A stretch of 64,000 nucleotides of DNA from an uncultured Dysosmobacter sp. (lineage in GTDB: Bacteria; Bacillota; Clostridia; Oscillospirales; Oscillospiraceae), in NCBI RefSeq assembly GCF_947631635.1, contig NZ_CANRMB010000009.1:40172-104171 (forward strand), read 5' to 3'. The translations under genes were made by a program, and so were the position numbers. Below, one piece after another: positions 6,417 to 14,420 of the stretch (position 1 is the stretch's first letter; the number at the start of each line of letters is the position of its first letter). Under the pieces are notes generated by a model. It saw nothing but the letters and a program-made list of their open reading frames with translations. It was not told where the DNA came from and made no database searches.

Positions 6417-6920
6417 ATGTATGATGAATTGACAGAAGTTGATATCAAGAAGATGCAGGAGGAGATCGACCACCGGGTGCGGGTGCTCCGGCCCCAGCTG
6501 ATCGAGGAAGTTCAGACCGCCCGGGCATTCGGCGATCTCAGCGAAAACTTTGAATATAAGTGTGCCAAACAGGCCAAAAACCGCAATGAGAGCCGTATCC
6601 GGTATCTGGAGCGGATGATCCGGACCGCCAAGGTCATCGAGGTCAAGCCCCAGGAGGATGTGGTGGGCCTGTTTGATAAGGTGACGATCTTCAATGAGAT
6701 GGTGAAAAAGGAAATGACCATCCAGATCGTTACCACGCTCCGGCAGGACGCGCTGAAAGGACTTATCAGCAAGGAGTCCCCGGTGGGCAAGTCTCTGATG
6801 GGCCGCAAGGTGGGGGACCGGGTACAGGTAGAGGTCAATCCGCAGCTGAAATACTTTGTAGAGGTCCGGGCCATTGAAAAGGGCAGGGACGACGAGAATA
6901 TGGAGATCAGCGCCTATTAA
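6417..6920 (+). CDS. GreA/GreB family transcription factor
   Basis: A 167-residue protein. The N-terminal half is a coiled coil whose tip contains ARAFGDLSENFEYKCAKQ, the Gre signature that carries the acidic residues which bring Mg into the RNA polymerase secondary channel to rescue backtracked complexes. The C-terminal half has the FKBP-like fold (LMGRKVGDRVQVEVN). Start MYDELTEVD at 6417 follows GAGGTG; the frame could start earlier but upstream residues do not fit the family. TTGTAT and TATGAT boxes at 6356 and 6380 form a plausible promoter. Sequence around the tip differs from typical GreA, so it may be a paralogue. Confidence 0.88.
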   Translation: MYDELTEVDIKKMQEEIDHRVRVLRPQLIEEVQTARAFGDLSENFEYKCAKQAKNRNESRIRYLERMIRTAKVIEVKPQEDVVGLFDKVTIFNEMVKKEMTIQIVTTLRQDALKGLISKESPVGKSLMGRKVGDRVQVEVNPQLKYFVEVRAIEKGRDDENMEISAY

Positions 6921-6922
6921 AA

Positions 6923-6953
6923 AACGAGGAGAGCGATGCTCTCCTCGTTTTTT
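6923..6953. terminator. Bidirectional terminator between gre and livF
   Basis: AACGAGGAGAGC and GCTCTCCTCGTT pair perfectly across GAT, with runs of A on the left and T on the right, so it can end both converging units. Confidence 0.9.
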
Positions 6954-6965
6954 CACAGTATCATG

Positions 6966-7682
6966 TCAACCGCCCAGATAGGCCTTTTTGATAGCGGGGC
7001 TTGCCAGCAATTCCTTGCCGGTGCCGCTGGTGACGATCTTGCCGGTCTCCAGCACATAGCCGCGGTCCGCCACGGAGAGGGCGGCCTGGGCATTCTGCTC
7101 CACCAGCAGGATGGTGGTCCCGGCCTTGTGCAGGTTCTGGATGATCTCAAAGATCTGCTCCACCAAAATGGGCGCCAGGCCCATGGAGGGCTCATCCAGC
7201 ATCAGCAGCTTAGGCTGGCTCATGAGGGCACGGCCCATGGCAAGCATCTGCTGCTCGCCGCCGGACAGCGTACCGGCCACCTGCTTGAAGCGCTCCTTCA
7301 GGCGGGGGAACCGGGCGTAGACCTTTTCCAGATCCTCGTCCACGCCCTTGCCGCTGCGGGTATAGGCGCCCATCTCCAGATTCTCCTGGACGGTCATCTG
7401 CAGAAAGACACGGCGGCCCTCCGGCACCAGGGCCAGGCCCTTGGAGACGACCTTGTGGCAGGGGACCTTGGAGAGAGGCTCGCCCATGAAGGAGATGGAG
7501 CCGGTCTTGCTGTGCAGCAGGCCGGAGATGGTGTTCAGGGTGGTGGATTTACCGGCGCCGTTGGCGCCGATCAGGGTGACGATCTCCCCCTGGTTGACCT
7601 CGAAGGAGATGCCCTTGATGGCGTGGATGCTGCCGTAATAGACGTTGATATCGTCAACTTTTAAGATCGGTTCCATACTCAC
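6966..7682 (-). CDS. livF: Branched-chain amino acid ABC transporter ATPase LivF
   Basis: A 238-residue ATPase. Walker A GANGAGKST (about 39-47), signature LSGGEQQ, Walker B LLMLDEPSMGL, then ILLVEQN in place of a classical H-loop histidine context, all as in LivF. With LivG it drives uptake of leucine, isoleucine and valine or related amides through the LivHM channel at the inner face of the membrane. Start overlaps the livG stop by four bases (ATGA). Last gene of livJHMGF; followed by a bidirectional terminator. Confidence 0.93.
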   Translation of the reverse strand: MSMEPILKVDDINVYYGSIHAIKGISFEVNQGEIVTLIGANGAGKSTTLNTISGLLHSKTGSISFMGEPLSKVPCHKVVSKGLALVPEGRRVFLQMTVQENLEMGAYTRSGKGVDEDLEKVYARFPRLKERFKQVAGTLSGGEQQMLAMGRALMSQPKLLMLDEPSMGLAPILVEQIFEIIQNLHKAGTTILLVEQNAQAALSVADRGYVLETGKIVTSGTGKELLASPAIKKAYLGG

Positions 7683-8512
7683 GCCTCCTTCTGTTTGCCG
7701 AGGTACGCCTCGATGACCGCCGGGTTGGACTGGATGTCGGCGGGGCTGCCCTTGGCGATGACGCGGCCGAAGTTCAGCACGCAGATGCCTTCGCAGATAT
7801 TCATGACCAGATTCATGTCATGCTCGATCAGCAGGACGGCGATCTGGAAGGTGTCCCGGATCTTGCGGATGTTCTCCATCAGCTCCGCGGTCTCGGAGGG
7901 GTTCATACCGGCCGCGGGTTCGTCCAGCAGCAGGAGGGCGGGGTTCGTCGCCAGGGCGCGGACGATCTCCAGGCGGCGCTGGGCGCCGTAGGGCAGGGAA
8001 CCGGCCTTGACATTGGCCAGATCGGCCATGTTGAAGATGCTCAGCAGCTCCAGCGCACGCTCGTGGGCGACCTTTTCCTCTTTCCAGTACTTGGGCAGAC
8101 GGAAGATGCCGCTCCACATGTTGTAATGCATGTGGGCGTCCATGCCGATCTTGACATTGTCCTCCACAGACAGGTTGGAGAACAGGCGGATGTTCTGGAA
8201 GGTGCGGGCGATACCGGCCCGGTTCACCTGCATGGTGTTCATGCCGTGTGTATCGCGGCCGTCCAGCAGGATGGTGCCCTTGGTGGGCTGATAGACCTTG
8301 GTCAGCAGGTTGAACACTGTGGTCTTACCGGCGCCGTTGGGGCCGATCAGACCGGCGATCTCCGTGCGGCCGATGGTGAGGTTGAAGTCCTCCACCGCCT
8401 TCAGGCCGCCGAAGGTGATGCCCAGGTTGATGCACTCCAGAATGGGGCGTTTGCCGATGTCACGGTCGGGGATCATGCCGCTGGAGGGAACGGGAACAAG
8501 CTTGGAAAACAT
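7679..8512 (-). CDS. livG: Branched-chain amino acid ABC transporter ATPase LivG
   Basis: A 277-residue ATPase with Walker A GPNGAGKTT, the LivG-type signature LPYGAQRRLEI, Walker B LLLLDEPAAGMN and LLIEHDM. The extended stretch between Q-loop and signature (NVKIGMDAHMHYNM) is typical of LivG. About 18 residues precede the usual family start, and an internal Met (MIPDRD) could be the true start, but MFSKLV lies one base after the livM stop and is kept. Pairs with LivF as the ATPase dimer. Confidence 0.92.
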   Translation of the reverse strand: MFSKLVPVPSSGMIPDRDIGKRPILECINLGITFGGLKAVEDFNLTIGRTEIAGLIGPNGAGKTTVFNLLTKVYQPTKGTILLDGRDTHGMNTMQVNRAGIARTFQNIRLFSNLSVEDNVKIGMDAHMHYNMWSGIFRLPKYWKEEKVAHERALELLSIFNMADLANVKAGSLPYGAQRRLEIVRALATNPALLLLDEPAAGMNPSETAELMENIRKIRDTFQIAVLLIEHDMNLVMNICEGICVLNFGRVIAKGSPADIQSNPAVIEAYLGKQKEA

Positions 8513-8513
8513 A

Positions 8514-9560
8514 TCAGGCCGCCTCCTTTCCGGAGCGTTTGCCGGGCTTGAACCGGCCGAAGAATGCCTTGAGGGTGGGATTGTTGGTGGCCAGCATCAC
8601 CAGGATCAGCACGATGGCGTAGACCAGCATCCGGTAGTCGGAGAACTGGCGCAGGGCCTCCGGCAGGATGGTGAGGGCCGCGGCGGCGATGATGGAGCCC
8701 AGCATATTGCCCAGGCCGCCCAGCACCACGAACACCAGCACCAGGATGGAGGTGTTGAAATCGAATTTGTTGGCCACGATGGTGGAGTAGTTCATGGCGA
8801 AGAGCACGCCTGCGGCGCCGGCCAGGGCGGAGGAGGTGACGAAGGCCATCATCTTATACTTGGTGATATTGACGCCCACGCTCTCCGCGGCGATGCGGTT
8901 GTCCCGGATGGCCATGATGGCCCGTCCGGCCCGGCTGTTCACCAGATGGAACACGACGACCAGCGTGACCATCACCAGCAGGAAGCCGGCGGTGAAGGTG
9001 GAGATCTTCTGGATGCCGCCGATGCCCATGGGGCCGCCGATGATCAGCTTGCCGCCCTCTTCCAAATTTGTATTGTCGCTGAGAAGGCTCATGTGCAGGC
9101 CGCTGGAGTCCACGCCCACATAGAGGTTGTTGAAGATGCTCTTGATGATCTCACCGAAGGCCAGGGTGACGATGGCCAGATAGTCGCCGTTCAGCCGCAG
9201 GACGGGGATGCCGATGAGGAAGCCCGCCAGGGCGGCGAAAGCGGCGCCCACGATCAGGGCCACGATCATGCGCAGCGGCGCGGCGGGAATGAGGTCCTGA
9301 AGGGCGACGGCGGCGGTGACGCCGGTAAAGGCGCCCATGCTCATGAAGCCGGCGTGTCCCAGAGACAGTTCGCCCAGCACGCCCACTGTCAGGTTTAGGG
9401 AGACGGCCATGACCACATAGGCGCAGATGGGGACCAGCATACCTTTTAAAGAGGAGCTGAGGGAGCCGTTCATGATCTGGAGGATGGCATAGGCCAGGAT
9501 GACCAGCCCGTAGGTCAGATAATTCCGGCGGGTGGTCTGATTCAACTTCAATTTTTTCAC
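8514..9560 (-). CDS. livM: Branched-chain amino acid ABC permease LivM
   Basis: A 348-residue protein with about nine membrane helices. The LivM block LSLGHAGFMSMGAFTG is near residue 60-75, RLNGDYLAIVTLAFGEI follows, and GGLGNMLGS marks the cytoplasmic loop that contacts the ATPase. I chose the GTG at 9560 because GAGGTGG lies seven bases upstream; an ATG at 9584 would overlap livH by 14 bases. Together with LivH it forms the translocation channel. Confidence 0.9.
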   Translation of the reverse strand: MKKLKLNQTTRRNYLTYGLVILAYAILQIMNGSLSSSLKGMLVPICAYVVMAVSLNLTVGVLGELSLGHAGFMSMGAFTGVTAAVALQDLIPAAPLRMIVALIVGAAFAALAGFLIGIPVLRLNGDYLAIVTLAFGEIIKSIFNNLYVGVDSSGLHMSLLSDNTNLEEGGKLIIGGPMGIGGIQKISTFTAGFLLVMVTLVVVFHLVNSRAGRAIMAIRDNRIAAESVGVNITKYKMMAFVTSSALAGAAGVLFAMNYSTIVANKFDFNTSILVLVFVVLGGLGNMLGSIIAAAALTILPEALRQFSDYRMLVYAIVLILVMLATNNPTLKAFFGRFKPGKRSGKEAA

Positions 9561-9570
9561 AGAAACCACC

Positions 9571-10488
9571 TCACACTTTCTCACGGACCTGCTTGCCCAG
9601 CAGTCCGGCGGGCTTCACCAGCAGCACCACGATCAGCACGGCGAACACCACGGCATCGCTGAGCTGTGTGGAGATGTAGGCCTTGGCGAAGATCTCGATC
9701 ACGCCCAGCATCAGTCCGCCCAGCAGAGCGCCGGGAATGGAGCCGATGCCGCCGAACACAGCGGCGGTAAAGGCCTTGATGCCGGGCATGGAGCCGGTGG
9801 TGGGCACCAGGGTGGGATAGGCGGAGCAAAGCAGCACGCCCGCGATGGCCGCCAGGCCGGAGCCGATGGCGAAGGTCATGGAGATGGTGCCGTTGACATT
9901 GATGCCCATCAGCTGGGCGGCGCCCTTGTCCTCGGAGCAGGCCCGCATGGCCTTGCCCATCTTGGTGTGGGCGGTGAACAGGGTCAGGCCCACCATGATG
10001 ATGATGCAGACCACGATGGTGACGATGGTCACGTAGGAGATGTTCAGGCGGCCGTCAAACAGCTGGATGCCGTTCTTGGTCACGGTTTTTCCCGCCGCGT
10101 CCACGCTCTCGGTGGTGAAGAAAGCGGGGAACACCTTGGGGTTGGAGGACCACAGCAGCAGGGCGCTGTTCTGGAGGAAGTAGCTGACGCCGATGGCGGT
10201 GATCAGTACCGCCAGGGAGGGAGCCTGCCGCAGGGGCTTGTAGGCCAGACGCTCCACCACGATACCCAGCACCGTGCAGACCAGCATGGCCAGGATCACG
10301 CCCACCACGGGAGGCAGGCTGAAGCGGGAGACTGCGTAGAAGCAGATATACGCACCCACCATGATGACGTCGCCATGGGCGAAGTTCAGCATCTTGGCGA
10401 TGCCGTACACCATGGTGTAGCCCAGGGCGATGATGGCGTAGATACTGCCCAGACTGATCCCGCTGATGAGGAAATTCAGAAAGGTCAT
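9571..10488 (-). CDS. livH: Branched-chain amino acid ABC permease LivH
   Basis: A 305-residue, eight-helix permease. The N-terminal GISLGSIYAIIALGYTMVYG and MLNFAHGDVIMVGAY are the LivH hallmarks, and FGGIGSIPGALLGG is the ATPase contact loop. Start ATG follows a GGGGTG site. It is separated from livJ by about 190 bases holding two stable hairpins, which would favour higher expression of the binding protein than of the membrane parts. Confidence 0.92.
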   Translation of the reverse strand: MTFLNFLISGISLGSIYAIIALGYTMVYGIAKMLNFAHGDVIMVGAYICFYAVSRFSLPPVVGVILAMLVCTVLGIVVERLAYKPLRQAPSLAVLITAIGVSYFLQNSALLLWSSNPKVFPAFFTTESVDAAGKTVTKNGIQLFDGRLNISYVTIVTIVVCIIIMVGLTLFTAHTKMGKAMRACSEDKGAAQLMGINVNGTISMTFAIGSGLAAIAGVLLCSAYPTLVPTTGSMPGIKAFTAAVFGGIGSIPGALLGGLMLGVIEIFAKAYISTQLSDAVVFAVLIVVLLVKPAGLLGKQVREKV

Positions 10489-10537
10489 TATGGATACACC
10501 CCTTGTATATTTCTTTTGAGGAGATGATACGTCCAGT

Positions 10538-10633
10538 GCGTATCTGAAAAATACCGGCCTGTGCCAGTGCTTTTCAGATACGCGCTGTAATCCGGAGCGG
10601 GCCGGAGAGGCGGGAATGGCCTCTCCGGTCCGC
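10538..10633 (-). repeat. Two stable hairpins in the livJ-livH intergenic region
   Basis: Hairpin A: GCGTATCTGAAAA (10538) with TTTTCAGATACGC (10571), 13 perfect pairs. Hairpin B: GCGG-bulge-CCGGAGAGGC (10597) with GCCTCTCCGG-bulge-CCGC (ending 10633). Neither has a T run on the minus strand. Such stems between a binding-protein gene and its permease gene usually protect the upstream mRNA from 3' decay or cause partial termination. Confidence 0.7.
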
Positions 10634-10682
10634 TGCCGGAATGACTTCAGATAGCTCTTATATCGCTTGTGTGATACGGGGA

Positions 10683-11885
10683 TCAGTCAAGACCGACGTA
10701 AGCGCCGTTCTCAATGACCATGCCCTTGGGGCTCTTGCTGACAGCGCCGGTGGCGTCCCAGGTCATGCTCTCGCCGGTCAGGCCGTCGAAGGTCATGGAG
10801 GTGAACTGCTCGATCATGGCGGCGCACAGCTCCTCGGCGCTCATGTCGGGGGTGGCACCGGCGGCTTCCAGAGCCTGCTTGTAGGCGTAGACGCAGTCAT
10901 AGGCGTCGGCGGCGAACTGGTTGGGGATCTCGTTGAAACGCTTCTGATACTCGGCGACAAAGGCGGCGGTCTTTTCATCGGTGGAGTCGGCGTTGAAGGG
11001 AGTCAGCAGCATGACGCCCTCGGCCAGGGAGGCATCAAAGCCCTCCATGGTCAGGATGCCGTCCATGCCGTCCACGCCGAACCACTTGGGGGCGTAACCG
11101 GCGGCGTTGGCCTGGGCCAGGATCAGGGAAGCGGGCTGATAATACATGGGCAGGAACACCAGGTCAGCGCCGTTCTTCTGGGCGTCGGCCAGCTGGACGG
11201 AGAAGTCGGTGTCGTTGCCGGTGGCGAAGGTGGTGTCGGAGACGATCTCCAGGCCCAGCTCGGCGGCCTTCTCAGTGAAGGTGTCGCGGATGCCCTTGGA
11301 GTAGGGGTCGTCGCTCATCCAGATCACGGCGATCTTGGTGCCCAGGCCCTTATCGGCGATGTACTGGGCGGAAGCGGAGCCCTGGTTGGGGTCCATGAAG
11401 CACATCTGGAACATGTTGTCCTTGCCTTCGATGGTGCCGGTGGAGGAGGCGGAAGGAGTCAGGGCGAAGATCCGGTCCTCAAAGTTCATCACGGAAGTGG
11501 CCTCGCAGGGCTTGGAGGTGACGGAGCCCAGAGACAGCTGCATGCCCCAGTCCTTCAGAGCGTTGTAGGCGTTGACGGCCTTCTCGGCGTCGTGGGTGTC
11601 GTCCTCGTACTTCAGTTCGAACTGGATGCCGCCCATGGCGTTGATCTCGTCAACAGCGATCTGGGCGCCGTTCTTGGCCGCGTTGCCGTAGATGGCGGCG
11701 CCGCCGGTCAGGGGGCCGGTGCCGCCCAGCTTGAAGGCGGCGCCGGAGGCGCTGTCGTTGGTTTCGGTGGCGGGGGGGGCGTCATTGTTTTCGGGGGCGG
11801 GGGCGTCGCTGTCCTTGCCGCCGCAGGCGGCCAGGCTGAGGACCATGACCATGGCCATCATGAAACTGACAAACTTCTTTTTCAT
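10683..11885 (-). CDS. livJ: Branched-chain amino acid binding lipoprotein LivJ/LivK
   Basis: A 400-residue lipoprotein: signal peptide with lipobox LSLAAC (Cys about 21), a Gly/Asp/Pro/Asn linker, then a periplasmic-binding-protein type I fold beginning FKLGGTGPLTGGAAIYG and continuing with KAVNAYNAL and GSVTSKPCEA, which is the ligand site region. It captures branched-chain or related amino acids outside the cell and delivers them to LivHM. First gene of the operon; AAAAGGAG lies before the start. A TATAAT sits in the upstream terminator tail, so part of its transcription may start there. Confidence 0.92.
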   Translation of the reverse strand: MKKKFVSFMMAMVMVLSLAACGGKDSDAPAPENNDAPPATETNDSASGAAFKLGGTGPLTGGAAIYGNAAKNGAQIAVDEINAMGGIQFELKYEDDTHDAEKAVNAYNALKDWGMQLSLGSVTSKPCEATSVMNFEDRIFALTPSASSTGTIEGKDNMFQMCFMDPNQGSASAQYIADKGLGTKIAVIWMSDDPYSKGIRDTFTEKAAELGLEIVSDTTFATGNDTDFSVQLADAQKNGADLVFLPMYYQPASLILAQANAAGYAPKWFGVDGMDGILTMEGFDASLAEGVMLLTPFNADSTDEKTAAFVAEYQKRFNEIPNQFAADAYDCVYAYKQALEAAGATPDMSAEELCAAMIEQFTSMTFDGLTGESMTWDATGAVSKSPKGMVIENGAYVGLD

Positions 11886-11920
11886 CTTTGTTTTCTCCTT
11901 TTGCGATTAAAATATTATAC

Positions 11921-11954
11921 AAAAAAGCGGCTCCGCCATCAGCGAAGCCGCTTT
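11921..11954 (-). terminator. Terminator of the small membrane protein gene
   Basis: AAGCGGCT pairs with AGCCGCTT, with extra pairs inside, and on the minus strand six T follow. The same T run leads into TATAAT, a possible -10 box for livJ with a poor -35. Confidence 0.75.
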
Positions 11955-11969
11955 GCTGTATCAAAACAG

Positions 11970-12242
11970 TTAAGCAAACCTTCTCGCCTTTGGCGCATCA
12001 AAACGTCCGCATACCAGCAGTACCAGAACCAGCAATACCAGGGAAATGCCCAGAATGGCCAGGGAAATCAGGCCGCAAATAATAATGGACGCCATCACGA
12101 TGGCGCCCAGAATCATCATGATAGAATTGTTGGAGGCAGACTGCATCATAGAGGCAGAAGAAGCGCAGGAGCTGGAAGCGTCTGCATAAGCGGACGCACA
12201 ATGAGACATCATCATATAGGCGTTCATGCGGGTACCTGTCAT
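11970..12242 (-). CDS. Small Met/Ser/Cys-rich membrane protein
   Basis: A 90-residue protein with a soluble N-terminus rich in Met, Ser, Ala and Cys (MMMSHCASAYADASSSCASS, about 10-29) and one or two long hydrophobic helices (about 41-80), ending in a short basic tail. AAAGGAG lies nine bases before the ATG, its own promoter lies at 12290-12318 and its own terminator follows, so it is a single-gene unit. No family recognised. The N-terminus suggests metal or redox interaction, but that is only a guess. Confidence 0.65.
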   Translation of the reverse strand: MTGTRMNAYMMMSHCASAYADASSSCASSASMMQSASNNSIMMILGAIVMASIIICGLISLAILGISLVLLVLVLLVCGRFDAPKARRFA

Positions 12243-12289
12243 TGTGTCCAGCTCCTTTCCAAAAGTGGGTCTTGCTAAAAGTTGTTCTC

Positions 12290-12318
12290 ATTTTAACGGC
12301 TGAGAGGAAGAATGTCAA
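12290..12318 (-). promoter_or_regulatory. Promoter of the small membrane protein gene
   Basis: Minus-strand TTGACA (12318-12313), 17-base spacer, TAAAAT (12295-12290). Confidence 0.75.
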
Positions 12319-12456
12319 CCACCCTTGTAACGTCAAAATCAACATAAATGCAGACAACAAAAAACAAAATCTATGAGAAACAAACAAAACACGGCTGTTT
12401 TCCGGAAAGTGACAGGTGTTTTTCCAGGAAAAACAGCGTGGTAACACAGCGGGAAA

Positions 12457-12609
12457 CGATAGCAAACTTCAGAAATACCGACGACAGTTCGACAGTGCAT
12501 GACTGCGTCTTTCACCTTGACAGGCGGCAGCCCGCCTGCGTCGTCATCCTTGTCCTGCGCCGCCTCTACGCGCCTCCTCTGCTGCCATTATTTCTGAAGT
12601 TTACTATCG
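12457..12609. mobile_element. MITE-like element, copy 1
   Basis: A 153-base segment bounded by inverted repeats of 21 bases (left 12457-12477, CGATAGCAAACTTCAGAAAT...; right 12589-12609) with one mismatch. The interior shares a long stretch with 22521-22681, including CAGCCCGCCTGCGTCGTCAT and TGCTGCCATTATTTCTGA. It has no transposase gene. Size, terminal repeats and a second copy with diverged ends fit a non-autonomous transposon. It sits between two promoters that face away from each other. Confidence 0.8.
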
Positions 12610-12633
12610 TTGCCGGCCACAACAAATTGCGGA

Positions 12634-12692
12634 TTGACTTGCGGCCGCGGGATTGGTATTCTTTATATAAAATATAACAATGCAAACGTTTG
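12634..12692 (+). promoter_or_regulatory. Promoter and LacI-type operator of the ABC exporter operon
   Basis: TTGACT at 12634-12639, 17-base spacer, TATTCT at 12657-12662. The palindrome CAAACGTTTG at 12683-12692 lies about 20 bases downstream of the -10 box, where a bound LacI-family repressor would block transcription. The same core occurs in front of the ABC importer at 16446. Confidence 0.65.
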
Positions 12693-12710
12693 AGCAAAGG
12701 AGGGGGGAAC

Positions 12711-14420
12711 ATGCGGACCGTACTGGGCTATCTGCGTCCCTTCGTGCGCCGGGTGACGGCTGGCGTTGCCATCAAGTTCACAGCTGCGATCTTGGAATTG
12801 GCCCTTCCGCTGCTGCTGGCCCGGATCATCGACGTCCATGTTCCGGCGGGGGATATGGACGCGATCTGGCGGACCGGCGGCATGATGACCCTGCTGGCGT
12901 TCTCCGCCGCCTTCTGCAATATCACGGCCAACCGGATGGCTGCCTGGGCCTCCATGGAGATCACCCGGGAGCTGCGGCACGACCTGTACAGCCGGGTGGA
13001 ACGGCTGTCCTGCGCCCAGATGGACCGGTTTTCCGTGTCCTCCCTGGTGTCCCGGCTGACCAACGACACCTATCACGTCCACCAGATGTTCGACAAGATC
13101 CAGCGGGGCGGCATCCGGGCACCCATGCTGGTGCTGGGGGGCATGGTGCTGACCTTCCTGCAGGAGCCGGTCCTAGCGCTGGTCCAGCTGGCCGTGTGCG
13201 TATTGACCTTTTTCACCATCTGGGCTGTGACCCGGCGGGGCATTCCCCGCTACGCGAAGGCCCAAACGGCGGTGGACGCCGTGGTGCGCATCATCCGGGA
13301 GAACGCCTCAGGCGTCCGGGTCATTAAGGCGCTGGCCTGCCAGGAGCAGGAGCGGGCGCGGTTTGAAACGGCCAACGCCTCCGCCCGCCGTGCGGAGGAG
13401 GACGCAGGCTGCACCATGGCGGCGGCCAATCCCCTGACAGGCTTTTTCCTGAACACCGGCCTGGTGCTGGTGGTGGCCGTCGGCGCGGTGCGGGTGCAGG
13501 AGGGGCAGATGGCCGCGGGGCAGATCGTGGCGTTCCTCTCCTATTTCACCCTGATCCAGAATGCCACCCTGGGCATGGCGAAGATCTTTGTGAAGATCAG
13601 CAAGGGAATTGCCTCGGCCCGCCGGATCGAGGAGATCCTGCAGGCCCCCGCGGACCAGACCGTGCGGCCCTCCGACGCCGTGTCCGAGGCGGAGCTGGGG
13701 ATGGAGCAGGTGTCTTTTTCCTATTTGGGGGTGGAGAAGGAGCTGACCGGCGCGGATTTTACCCTGCAAAAAGGGGAGATGCTGGGGATCCTGGGCACCA
13801 CCGGCAGCGGCAAGACCACGCTGGTCTCCCTGCTCCTGCGGCTGTATGACGCCGGTGAGGGCGTGGTCTGGGTGGGCGGCAGAGACGCGGCGTCTCTCTC
13901 CCGGGAGGACCTGCGGGGCCGCTTTGGCGTGGTGTTCCAGAACGAGGCGCTCCTGCACGACAGCGTTTATGAAAATATCTCCTTCCTCCGGGGCCTGTCC
14001 CGGGAGGAGGTGACCGCCGCGGCCAAGACCGCCCAGGCGTGGGACTTTATCCAAGAGCTGCCCGACGGCCTGGACACGCAGCTGGACATCCGGGGCGCGA
14101 ACCTCTCCGGCGGCCAGCGGCAGCGCCTGCTGATCGCCCGGGCCCTGGCGGCAAAGCCGGAGATCCTGGTGCTGGACAGCGCGGACAGCGCGCTGGATTA
14201 CCGCACCGCCGCGGCCCTGCACGAGGCTATCCGCAGGGACCATCCCGGTGTGACCCTGGTGGTGATCTCGGAGCGCATCGCCTCTCTGTGGGAGGCGGAC
14301 CGAATTTTGGTGCTGGAGGACGGCGTGATTACCGCCCAGGGGACCCACGCCTATTTGATGGAGTCCTGCGGACGGTACCGCCGCATGGCGGAGCTGCAGA
14401 TGGGAGGTGCCGCCACATGA
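12711..14420 (+). CDS. ABC exporter half, catalytically degenerate subunit
   Basis: A 569-residue type IV ABC exporter: six-helix membrane domain about 1-310, ATPase domain about 330-569. Walker A GTTGSGKTT and signature LSGGQRQR are normal, but the residue after the Walker B Asp is Ser (LVLDSADSALD) rather than Glu, and the H-loop His is replaced by Glu (VISERIASL). This is the pattern of the partner that carries the degenerate ATP site in heterodimeric exporters such as TM287/288 or BmrCD. Start at 12711 follows AAAGGAGGGGGG. It overlaps the next gene by ATGA. Substrate unknown; drug or peptide export is possible. Confidence 0.9.
   Translation: MRTVLGYLRPFVRRVTAGVAIKFTAAILELALPLLLARIIDVHVPAGDMDAIWRTGGMMTLLAFSAAFCNITANRMAAWASMEITRELRHDLYSRVERLSCAQMDRFSVSSLVSRLTNDTYHVHQMFDKIQRGGIRAPMLVLGGMVLTFLQEPVLALVQLAVCVLTFFTIWAVTRRGIPRYAKAQTAVDAVVRIIRENASGVRVIKALACQEQERARFETANASARRAEEDAGCTMAAANPLTGFFLNTGLVLVVAVGAVRVQEGQMAAGQIVAFLSYFTLIQNATLGMAKIFVKISKGIASARRIEEILQAPADQTVRPSDAVSEAELGMEQVSFSYLGVEKELTGADFTLQKGEMLGILGTTGSGKTTLVSLLLRLYDAGEGVVWVGGRDAASLSREDLRGRFGVVFQNEALLHDSVYENISFLRGLSREEVTAAAKTAQAWDFIQELPDGLDTQLDIRGANLSGGQRQRLLIARALAAKPEILVLDSADSALDYRTAAALHEAIRRDHPGVTLVVISERIASLWEADRILVLEDGVITAQGTHAYLMESCGRYRRMAELQMGGAAT

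Noticed and set aside
8298..9398. Long open frame on the plus strand opposite livM and livG
   Set aside because: Shadow of GC-rich codons; the product is Gly/His/Gln-rich without any domain, and the minus strand encodes clear transporter genes.
10641..12278. 545-residue plus-strand frame opposite livJ
   Set aside because: Gly/Val-rich antisense shadow of the livJ gene; no ribosome binding site or family resemblance.
12348..12677. Reading frame with the stretch RRQPACVVILVLRRLY
   Set aside because: It lies inside the MITE-like element; the same stretch recurs at 22538-22723 inside copy 2, so the similarity is that of the repeat, not of a protein.
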